Assembly: GCA_002900995.3 (NCBI GenBank)
Contig: PJEW03000014.1
Span: forward strand, 133,139 to 197,138
From: Ganoderma boninense
Lineage: Eukaryota > Basidiomycota > Agaricomycetes > Polyporales > Polyporaceae
Reading direction: 5' to 3'
DNA length: 64,000 bases
Both the position numbers and the translations under genes were made by a program. This document shows positions 32,548-42,500 of this stretch, one piece after another. How positions within the stretch are numbered: the stretch's first letter is position 1; the number at the start of each line of letters is the position of its first letter. The notes under the pieces were generated by a model. The model had not been told where the DNA came from. It searched no databases and saw only the letters and a list, made by a program, of their open reading frames with translations.

Positions 32548-35500
32548 GATACCATCTGTATACCCATATGCACATACAGTATGCGGTTTTTAGATTGCAA
32601 CCTTTGTCTGAAACCGTCTACGAGGAACTTTGTGTGATATACATTTGGGCGCCTTCGCCCACTCACTACATATGCGACTCATATGCGACCGCCGTGAAGA
32701 CCGCTAGTGGAATCTTTATGAATCCATTTAAAAGTTCACAACCAAATACTTACTTTAAGTATAAGTCCTCGTAGCTTTAACTACGATTGATGCTTGTATC
32801 CAATCACATTGGTTACAGCCTGACCTTCACGGCCGCGCGCGTTAGTCTTGGGCATGGTACGGCGATTGACGTGCTTCTCAACATCCCGAGCGAAGGCAAG
32901 AGTGGTGCACAGGGTGCGCTTGGCGTGGTGCATAAAGTCTGGATTATCGCACTGCTCGTCCAGGACCTCCGTCAACCGAGACAAGAGCCGAATAGCCTCA
33001 TCTGTTTGGGTGTCGTCTGCATTGTCCAGCTTCGATCATGAACAATGACGGTAAGCATCAACACAAGGGGAGAAAATATAACTTTACCTCAAAACCAGCT
33101 CCTCCACCAGCCCGGGTTCGTAGCAGGCCATCTTTTCCAGTCAGGGGTGCCTTGTTCGGAGACGATGTTATCTAAAACCATATTCAATTGGTAACAAATG
33201 GACAAATAAATGAAGTGCACAAACCGGGGATGATGCTCTCGACAAGGACGTCGCAATTGGAACATCGAGATCTGAGTCTGAATCCTCAATCTCGATGACT
33301 TCTGGCTGCTCGTTGGTGGGAGGTGTCTGCGCCTCATCTGGTGCAGCAGTCACATCTGAGGTGGCCTTTGCTTTACCCTTCTTCATACGAGCGAGCCAAG
33401 CGTGGTCGTGGGTTGATTCGGGTGCAAGAGGAATGAGTCCGTTGAGCGGCATAGTGTAGAATGGCAGGATGTGATAGCATATCACATCCGGCCACCAGGA
33501 TGAGGGAAGGCTGCCAGTCGCTTGGACGAGATGTTTGCACAGAAGATAGGAGTGATACTTTTGGGCACCACAGTTGCAAGTAAAGGTAGCAACGTTGGTC
33601 TGGTATTGTCCCTTGATAGGGACTTTGCGGAGTCGTTCCCAGGACCGTTTGAAGGCTTGCTGGAAGTGCGTGAGAGACCACGCCCATCCGAGATGCGTGC
33701 CTCCGAGGATCTGGCTCAGGGTGTGGCGATAAGGTGGGAGGGATTTGGTCACGATGGCATAGATAGCGAGATCGAGTGGTGGGCGGTTGTAGAGGTGTAG
33801 GACGAGTCGTTTGAGATTACGCCACAAAGCTTCGACCATCATGGTTGTTTGCTTTGTGGGAATACTTGCCGCATAAGCTGAGCGTGCCCAGAGTTTCCAA
33901 CGGGACGGGCTGTACCATGAGTTCCACAGGTACACCCAGGCCTCCGAAAGATTGTTCACCTTGCAATGGAGATACATCTCCATTACAGTGTCTCGCCGTA
34001 TCTCCTCTGAAGATTGTGCTTGACCATGATGTTCAGGTAGCAGCGGATGCTGAGAGGCATGCTTTGCAAAGAGTCGCATGATAGGAAGGCGGTGAGCTGC
34101 TGGACAAAACTCGTAATCTGCTTGCCTTGAGCGAGGTCCAGTTTCTGATGGCTCGCTAGGAGCATCTGCATCAACATTAGTTGAATCTTCTGCAATCTCG
34201 TCGACATGTTTGCGAAGATCCTCCTCAAGGCCATCCCATTCATCATCGTCCCCCTCAATGTCCCCTTCGAGACGGTCGCCCCAGAAGTTGCCCTCATTGC
34301 TCCGGTCCTCATCTCCAGTGTCCAACTCAAGAGTTGTCGTTGGCCCGGGAGGGAGCGCGCCTTCTTTGGTTGCAGCTTGAATGTCACATGATTCCTCTGG
34401 GACTTGGAGCTCTGAGTTTGGCGTGTCAGCATCCTCAATGTCTGCCCGCAACACTTTTTGAATGGCTGCTTGGGTGAGGATAATTTTGGGAAGTGAAGGA
34501 GTAAGCACTAGAGGGCGACCATTGATCAAAAGGCGAACTCGAGGCACCAGCTTCTCGGGTGGGAGTGGCATCTGGGACATGCATCAGTCAAAGTATGGCC
34601 TTATTTTCATAGCAGTATGATACCTCGGTTTCAGGACCTTCGCTCCTCTGCCTGAGAGGAACAAATTTGGGATCTATGAAGCTGAACTCGCGGTGAGCTG
34701 CCTCGGAGTCGTATGGCGCAGGTGTGTCCTTCTTTTTTGCGAGTCGCTGTTTCAGGGCTCGCAAACTATGCCAGAAGCAAAGCTGATGCTTCGCGTCTGG
34801 CCATGTTGCATGCATCGCATTGATTTCTGACCAATCCTTGTCTGAAAGCGTGAATTCTGGCTCAACGCCACGCGACTTCAGACATCCCAAGAAGTGTTCG
34901 AGAACGGCTTGCTTTGCACCTGACCGTGCTTCTTTTGACGTCCGAATCAGAAGGAAGGCCAACGGGATCCCGGAACCCTTCGCATCAGCCACTGCTGCGA
35001 AGAGCTCAAAGTTTCCCCGGTTTGTGTTCCCTGTTAAAGATATAATTAGCATCTATACGCTCATAGGTTCTCACATACATGTTGAATCCATCGCGAGCTC
35101 TTGGGTGTGCTGCGCCCACTCTCTCATGAAATCCATCACCTCAAAGGTGAGAACTTCAGTGCCTGGCTCTGGAGCAACGTCTAGGACTGCAATGTGCAAA
35201 GAATCCCCATTCCGTTCAAGGAATGTGCGAGCGGATTCCATCGGATTGTCCGCGAGACGCCATTCCTCCCGACTAACGACGTGCCAGTAGTAGTATACTG
35301 ACTTCGATCGAAAGGGGAGATTGATATCGGTTGCTTCCTTTCCCTCCGTCTCCTCACGCAGGATGTGTCGCCAGATCTATTAATTTAGATTAGAAGCATT
35401 AAAATGGAGAGCGTCAGGTAAGTAAATATCTTTACTTGTCCAGGAGTCTGGGTCCGAGCATTTTCCCTGATATATGCTTTCCATTCGTCTGGAAGGTCAA

Positions 35501-36675
35501 TGTTCACATACGGCAGATGTTCGAAGGTGTGCTTGCACTGGATATCGACCACATCAGAGTCTGGGGATACAGTGATGTGCAGCCATCCATCACAGTTGAA
35601 TCGGTGCATCCGGCGGGTATCTCGGGCTTTCTCTCCTTTCGGAACCTTGGCTTTGGGCTCGCGGTCAGCAGACTGAGCACAACTGTAACTGAATACTATG
35701 GCATCCGTGCGCTTTCGAGGGGACTTGGTCTCAAAACTAGCCAAATAGGTTAGTACTGAAATTATCATTTGATGAGGCACATACGTCCAGTGGAGAAGCG
35801 TATACTCTCCAATCATGGCTGCAGTGCAATTGGCTCATTCTTTTGGGTCCATTGAGACGTCCGCAGCTGAACTGACATCTACCCGCGCGGTAACCTTCAT
35901 GGGTTCGTCGCTCTCACAAAGCACATTGATGAACTCTGTGAGAGAGATGACGTCAAGATCCTGAGTATCGATGTCCAAGGCGTCAGAATCTCCAATCTGT
36001 TCTTCCTCTGCCGCTCGCTTCTTCTTCTGCATGCGTGCCTTCCGAGCCTCAGTTTCCTGCTTTACGCAGTCAACACAATGTGCGTTAGGCTCCCCTGCCT
36101 TCCCACCATTAGCAGTGGTCTTGACGTGGACACCGAACTTGGTGAGGGCCTTCTCTCGGCGGCAGCGAGTGCATAGCCGGAGTTCCTGTGTGCCGGACGG
36201 TTCTTCGGCCATCGTGCGAGCAAGAAGTTGAAGGAATTGAAAAGTTTTCCTTCGATCGACGCCATCCTGATGTGTGCCTGAACGTAGAAAATGCCTCTGC
36301 GAATGTTTGGTAGAGGTGAAACCGGAGAGCGCCTAAGGTACCTAGACAGAAATGGAAATGAGACGCTAGTGCGCCCGGTGTGCCTCGAGGAATTCTAAGT
36401 GCAGGGAAGAAAGTAAGTATTATAGTTGTCGATTGAGAAAGGTCGGGATCAACTTTATATGTCTACTATATTTGTACATATCTACTCCGAGTACCTGCAC
36501 CCTCCAACCCGTTCCCCAAACCTCCCTGGGCTCGCTGCGCTTCGTTCTCGATGTCGATGGCGAGGCGATGTCCGAGGTGCCCGGGGTGGAGCGCCGATCC
36601 GACGCGGCGGGCAGGGCGCTTCAGCCACAGCGGAGTTCGAAATTGCAGCAAACCTGCTGGGCGATTAACTTCAAG
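32367..36675 (-). mobile_element. MULE-2, complete-length Mutator-like element
   Basis: The element is 4,309 bp with termini ACTTGAAGTTAATC and GATTAACTTCAAGT, homologous to ACTTGGCGTTAATC of MULE-1, and the inner motif TTCGAACTCCGCTGTGGCTG at both ends. The terminal inverted repeats are about 180 bp. Its size matches reconstructed MULE-1 (4,240 bp), which fixes these termini as the true ends. No 9-bp direct duplication exists; the flanks are instead inverted copies of each other (ATGTGTGCT and AGCACACAT). One transposase gene lies on the minus strand. Confidence 0.82.
32781..36212 (-). pseudogene. MULE-2 transposase (zinc ribbon, FAR1-like, MULE core, SWIM)
   Basis: The order from the start at 36212 is: two CxxC pairs (CTRC, CVDC) and a Lys-rich helix; then, after TGA at 35837-35835, GEYTLLHWT and a GTATGT intron; FETKSPRKRTDAIVFSY; the FAR1-like segment with CDGW, CKHTFEHLPY; QELAMDST before an intron at about 35084; the MULE core (NFELFAAVADAKGS, EFTLSDKDWSEINAMHATWP, KHQLCFWHSL); an acidic linker; SWYSPSRWKLWARSAYAAS; the SWIM finger CNCGAQKYHSYLLCKHLV; and a last exon with NRRTMPKTNARGREGQAV, stopping at 32783-32781. 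The TGA aligns with an Arg codon (CGT) of MULE-1. It is otherwise the best preserved MULE gene here. Inference: formerly autonomous, inactivated by a single nonsense change. Confidence 0.85.
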
Positions 36676-37515
36676 TAGCACACATGTTGAAAAGCCGTAC
36701 ACCTGTCTTACGCACCGTCTTACAGCCACAGCACAGTGTCTTACAAGGGTCCTCGGACATTGGTGAAGGCATAACTCATTCAATTCCTCACCGAATTCCA
36801 TGCTTTTGGGTGCATTTTGAAGCTGCGGACTCTGCCTTTCAGATCGCACTCGAGATCTATAAATATTGCAACTAAATGAAATAGTGCAGACCAGATACTG
36901 TAATATACTGATTATGGAATACACATCACAGTCTTCGGTCGATAAGGGTGATCCTGGGCTCCCTAGATGCCCTATACCCTGGTGTATGATCCCTCAAAAT
37001 ATGGCGAGGATTGGTCTAGGTATGATGGAGATATGGGCTGATGAATGGGCATTGGGGAGGTAGGGGAAAGGGGATGTCGCTCCGAGAGTTCCAGCGGTCG
37101 GTCCGAGGCGGTTGAGGGCCCGTTTGAAAGCCATGGTCAAGGCCGTCCTGGGAAGGCCAATACCGTCTGAATAGACGGCCTGGTCGCCGAGCTATGGGCG
37201 GTTGAAGTTGGCTGCAGTGGGGCACTGATCGCCCTACTGTGCCACGGCCTGAGGGTCGACTAAAAAACGAATACTATACCCTAAATACGATTGTTAGTAG
37301 CTACATTTGAGCGAAAGAACGGAGGGAATCCGTCCAGTGGGTGGCCCAGGACAGATACCTGCCCTCCAGCAGGACAGGGTATCTGTACCGGAACAACCAC
37401 TGGACGGATCATTACGCACGAGGGCTCGTTCGAAGCGCATTAAACGTGCGAATCGAACGAGCCTACATGCGTACTAATCCGTCCAATAACGGCAGAGATA
37501 TGGACAAAATGATCC
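36496..37515 (-). repeat. Right 1,020-bp arm of the large inverted repeat
   Basis: It is the reverse copy of 31528-32547. It crosses the right end of MULE-2 at 36675 and ends exactly at the run of N. Confidence 0.88.
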
Positions 37516-37615
37516 NNNNNNNNNNNNNNNNNNNNNNNNNNNNNNNNNNNNNNNNNNNNNNNNNNNNNNNNNNNNNNNNNNNNNNNNNNNNNNNNNNNNN
37601 NNNNNNNNNNNNNNN
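37516..37615. other. Assembly gap of 100 N
   Basis: A run of 100 N, probably a scaffold gap of unknown true size. It separates the right inverted arm from the Ty3-like sequence. Confidence 0.98.
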
Positions 37616-38485
37616 CTTTAGGAGTTTAGAAGTTGAAGCAATGGGGGTTGCGGGAGTCGAGGTTCGTCGCTGTCCAAGACGCTCTGTAACGAGTTCAAGA
37701 GTCTTGTCGAGGATGGGAGACCCTGTTGATCGTGCAGGACTGGGGATTCGACTTTGGACACGACTCTGGGGTTGTGAGGTAAGGGCGTGAGGCAGGGCGG
37801 GATGAGGGATTCCTGGATGCGATGAGGGTGGCTTGGCGAGCTGGGGGTCGGCTTGGATCTCGAGGTGCAGGTGCTGGTGGGTTTGCGATCTTCGCACGGA
37901 TTAGGACTTCCTGTTCTTTGGTGGTGAGGAGTCTAGGGGCGATGCCTTCGCGAGTTTCAAGAGTATCGTTGAACGTGTGTGATCGGTGGGGGCACGGTTG
38001 CTCCTCGCAGTAGTACCAGGCTTGCTTATCTTCGTCCCAGTACTCGTCCTGTACTGCAGTGGGGTGAAATACGTGTCCCCAGGCTTGGCAAGCCACGTTG
38101 AATCTCGCTTCCTTATCCTAGGAATGAAACGGCAGGTGCACGATCCAACACTGTCTGCTCAGCCTCCTCGGCCTATTGCTGTGTCTTAGCCCAAGGGACA
38201 CGGGCCCAAGGGTGTTCTGTCTTGGCTTTGTTTCGCCGCCTTTCTCTAGCCTCCCACGCCGTGAGGCGGACCACTTCTGTCAGTACCGGGGTCTCGTGTT
38301 AGGAGCTTTCCGCGTACTGTACCACTTGGGAGTGGCAAGCCTCAGGTTGCGCCGAGACCACGTCCGATGGTGTGACTAGAGCGCGCACTACGCTAGGCCA
38401 ACACAGAGGATCAAAGTGCGTACCGTACGAGAGGGAAAGAGTGTGGGTGGAGTACGCCGGTGCTCGTGTAGAAGTTTCGATCTAA
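37616..38485 (-). mobile_element. 5' leader and partial Gag of a Ty3-like retroelement
   Basis: Downstream (minus strand) of a TG...CA LTR lies a leader of about 390 bp and then a coding stretch with YWDEDKQAWYYCEEQPCPHR, TTKEQEVLIRAKIANPP and, in a neighbouring frame, SPILDKTLELVTERLGQRRT leading into the gap. The arrangement (LTR, leader, Pro/Ser/Arg-rich Gag start with a helical segment) fits a fungal Ty3/gypsy element. The frame switches near 37870, so it is probably degenerate. No primer site complementary to a known tRNA is obvious next to the LTR (TTAGATCGAAAC). Protease and polymerase, if present, lie in or beyond the gap. Confidence 0.5.
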
Positions 38486-38947
38486 TGTTACGACTGGCTG
38501 TCGAGTAAGATCAGGGGGGGGAGGCTTACGAGACGAGCAAGGGCGTCGACGAGCACTTGTGCAGCGAGAGCGGAGCAGGGCTCGACAGTCAGGCTGGAGA
38601 CAAGATGTATTGAGCGAGTAACTAACGAGCGAGAATACAGCGAGGCTTACCTGGAGACAAGAGGTCGAAACTGAGGTCTCCAGGTAGCGAAGTACAGGCC
38701 TTATATACATGTAGCGGACAATGGGAACCGGGGACAATAGGTAACTATGGACACGGGAACCAGTGGAAGAACAATGGTATGTAGTACAATGACGACGGGA
38801 ACAATGGGTAACAGGAGTTATTGTACTGCGAGAACAAGGGACAGGTTTGCTAAACAACGGAGGACAATAAGGACGACGCGGGAGGCAAACAGTCCGAAAA
38901 GGGAAAGAGAGACGCCGGGGTAGGCGCCGAGCGTGCCGTTCATGACA
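38486..38947 (-). repeat. 462-bp LTR of the Ty3-like element
   Basis: On the minus strand it begins TGTCATGAACGG and ends CAGTCGTAACA, giving TGT...ACA inverted ends. A TATA-like TGTATATAAGG lies about 240 bp in (38699-38709). It abuts the Copia coding sequence exactly after the codons for RYHYIR, so it looks inserted there. Only one LTR is visible and no target duplication can be checked because of the gap. Confidence 0.6.
38699..38709 (-). promoter_or_regulatory. TATA-like box in the Ty3-like LTR
   Basis: TGTATATAAGG on the minus strand, placed as expected for a U3 promoter. Assigned by motif alone. Confidence 0.4.
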
Positions 38948-39086
38948 CACGGATGTAGTGGTAGCGAATGTCGATGTGTTTCGACCTCGCCTCCGTTACA
39001 GCATTTTGTCCGATGTGAATGGAGCCTTGGTTGTCTCCAGACAATGGTACACGGTCGAGATGATAGCCAAGTTCAGCAAGCAAGTT

Positions 39087-39552
39087 GTGAACCCAGACTA
39101 TCTGGCGACTACAGTCGCTCATTGCCATATATTCAGCCTCAGTAGAGGAGAGGGCAATGGTCTTCTGTGCACGTGAAACCCACGAGAATGCACAGTTCGC
39201 TAACTTTAGCATGAAGCCAGTTTGCGAGCGTCGAGTGTATGGGTCTGAGGCCCAATCACTATCAGTCCCAGCTGTTAAGCCAAGCTGAGATTCGCCGTTA
39301 TAAACCAAGGCGTATTTCTGTGAACCCAGACTATCTGGCGACTACAGTCGCTCATTGCCATATATTCAGCCTCAGTAGAGGAGAGGGCAATGGTCTTCTG
39401 TGCACGTGAAACCCACGAGAATGCACAGTTCGCTAACTTTAGTATGAAGCCAGTTTGCGAGCGTCGAGTGTATGGGTCTGAGGCCCAATCACTATCAGTC
39501 CCAGCTGTTAAGCCAAGCTGAGATTCGCCGTTATAAACCAAGGCGTATTTCT
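39087..39552. repeat. 233-bp tandem duplication in the RNase H region
   Basis: Units 39087-39319 and 39320-39552 differ by one base (GCATGAAG versus GTATGAAG; Met or Ile in the protein). Since 233 is not a multiple of 3, the duplication shifts the frame and ends the long Gag-Pol frame with foreign residues. The near identity marks it as young. Confidence 0.92.
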
Positions 39553-42500
39553 TGGTTCCGACGAGGTAGCGGCAGATGTGGAGTGCCTTGCTAAGGTGCT
39601 CCGTGCTCGGGTTCGCAGCATATTGTGCCAGTTTGGTCACAGCGAAAGTCAAATCCGGTCTCGTACCCAGCATGAGGTAGAGCAGAGAACCAATGATTTT
39701 CTGATATCTGGAGCGAAGTTCCGGCGTGGACTGTTCTGTGTTGGGTGCAGGTATGTAACCCGCAGGGAGTGGAGTTAAAGCAGGTCGCGCGTTTGTCATG
39801 CCGCAGCGGTCCAATACTTTTTCCAAATATGCACGTTGATCTAAGAAGATCTTTCGACCTATGCGAGTAATGCGCATGCGCAAGAACTCTTTGGCATCGC
39901 CAAGATCACGGCATTCCCATTTCTTCATGAAGCGAGCTTTGAGAAGAGCTACAAGCTTCTTGTTGCGCCCACAGAAAAGCGCATTGTCAACATAGACGAT
40001 TACAACTACAAGTTCGCCATCTGAGTGACGTCTGTAGATGTACAATCCTGCATCGTTGGTGAGGCGTTTAAAGCCCATCAACTTCATGGACTCAGACAAG
40101 GTGCGCCACCACGCTAAGCCTGCCTGTTTAAGTCCGTATAGAGCACACTTCAATCTGAAGACTTTGTGCTCAGAGCCAGGGATGCGAAATCCTTCTGGCT
40201 GCTCCAAGTAGATTTCTTCATCCAGTTTGCCATATAGGTAAGCACTGCGCACATCGAGTCCTGAAATGTGCCAGTCCTCGAGTGCTGCAAGCGCTATGAT
40301 GAGACGGACTGTCTCAAAGCGCACAACTGGAGAAAATATCTTGTCGAAGTCTTCGCCTTCAACCTGGGAGAAGCCTTTCACTACAAGCCTGGCTTTCTTT
40401 CGACCGTCAGTTTTGACGTCGAATACCCAGCGGTTTTTGACAACCTTACGTCCTTTTGGACGATCGACCACATCATAAACATCGCGCCTGCGAAGGGCCT
40501 CTAGTTCTTCGCGGCAAGCGGTAAACCACTCCTTTTGCTCAGCCTTTGGTAGGCTGGTGATATCACGGTAAGTCCACTCGCGCACATTAGGCGGTGGTAC
40601 TTTCTCCCCCTCATTTGGTGGGATCGCTTTCGCGATGAGGAATTGGATGAGACTAGCTCCCCCTTCCCGGCATAGTTGTGCCTCATCAGTTCTAGGAGCA
40701 TGCAAGACACCTTCGACTTCTTCAGACGATTGACCTGATGACTCTTCTTCAGACTCGTCGTCAGACTCATCTTCAGACTCGTCGTCAGACTCATCTTCAG
40801 ACTCGTCGTCAGACTCATCTTCAGACTCGTCGTCAGACTCATCTTCAGACTCGTCGTCAGACTCATCTTCAGACTCGTCGTCATCTTCTTCTTCCTCGTC
40901 ATCACCGTCATCATCGTCCTCGTTGGGGTCTGGCCCATCTGGACTAGGAGCTGAAGGTTGAGGTTGAGGTGGGACGTGTGCAGGTGTTGGGTCTGAGCCC
41001 GAGTCCTCCTCTTCCTCAGCATCGCTACTACTAGACGAGATTACAGGGGTAGGTTCCCTGTGCGTGCGCATCGAAGGTGGAAGAAAAACAGGTAGATCGC
41101 GTTCAGCAGATCTCTGGCGTGATTGTGGAAGTGATCGGGTGTAACTAGGTCCGGGAACCTGTTCATCCCTCGAAGGAGGTGCAGTCCGAGAGTGACTCAG
41201 CTGTTCACCAATCATTCGTTTCCACGATCCCCGTTTCTCAATATCCTTAGAAATGTCTGTAGGGTGTCGTGATTCACCATAGACATTGCCTTCGCGAACT
41301 GGCACTTTCCGCTCCCTTGCAAGCCGTCGCGATCCTTCCGCGACTTGCCTTTCAACCGGAGGAGGTTGCGGTGGCATAGGGTGTTGCACTACTGGTACAT
41401 TCTCCCTGCGCTGTGCGCTAGGTTGAGATGGTACAGGGGGTACAGCCGGAGCTGGTGCAGGTGCGACGTCTCGCACCTTACCCTTGCCCTTTGTGGAAGG
41501 TTTTGTGGGAGGACGGCGTGGCTCATCGCCGTCATCAGGGAGTAAAAAAGGAGCAGTTGCCTGGTTGACAGGTTCAACTGGTTCAGGCGCATCATGCTGC
41601 CCTTGTCGCTTCTTGTCGTGCGAGCACTTTGGAAACGAGGTCTCATCAAACAATGCTTGTGCAGCAGTAAAGATGACGTTGTTTGGCAAGCGCATGAACT
41701 TATGGTTGTGGTTACCAGCACCAATACCAAGATAAATCATCAGCTCCGACTTGGGCGATAATTTGTTCTTGCGAATTTCGGGTGGCAAGTATACATATGC
41801 TCCACAGCCGAATACTCGAAGGTGACTGATGTCTGGCTTGGTACCATTCAAAAGTTCGTATGGCGTCCGCCATTCAAGGCGACGCATGGGGGTCCTGTTG
41901 TACAGGTGCGCTGCGTGTTCGAAGGAGAATTCCCACCAAGACTGAGGAATGCAGGCATCATGCCGCATAGCTTCACTCTTGTCCATGAGCGTTCGAATGA
42001 TTCGCTCTGCGCGGCCATTCTGTTGATGAATATGAGGCGCGCTTGGAATGATCTCGATGCCACGGTCTTTGAGCATGTTGGTGTAGGCAAGTGATTTAAG
42101 TTCACCTCCAGAATCTGATTTCCACTTGATTATTTTCGCATCATACTGCGTCTCGACATATGCGATCCATTGTCGTGTAGACGGCAGTGCATTTGCTTTG
42201 GTGCGAAGACAAATCTCCCATGAATATGATGTGTAGTCATCATAAAATAGGATTGCATGCTCGTACTTGTGGTACGAGGGCACGGGGAAACTTTTCAGAT
42301 CAACATGGATCAGCTCAAAAGGCTTGGATGCACGCCGATTGTCAATCGGGTGAGATTGCGATGGCATTTTGCCTTCAGCACATCCTCGGCAAATCGAGTT
42401 CTGTTTGGGAGTCTCAACAATCGGACACTTCTCAGTGTGTTTCCGAAGGTGTCTCAGCACGTCATCTGAAGGATGACCTAAGCGACGGTGGAGAGTATCA

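Noticed and set aside
31528..37515. Reading the 1,020-bp arms as the terminal inverted repeats of MULE-2
   Set aside because: The sister MULE-1 has a proven 9-bp duplication next to ACTTGGCG, and the homologous ACTTGAAG lies 839 bp inside the arm. Element sizes (4,240 and 4,309 bp) agree only if the ends are at ACTTG.
38486..38947. The 3' LTR of the Copia element
   Set aside because: It starts TGTCATGAAC and ends GTAACA, unlike the Copia 5' LTR (TGTTGAAC...GTTCAACA), and shows no extended similarity to 44871-45221.
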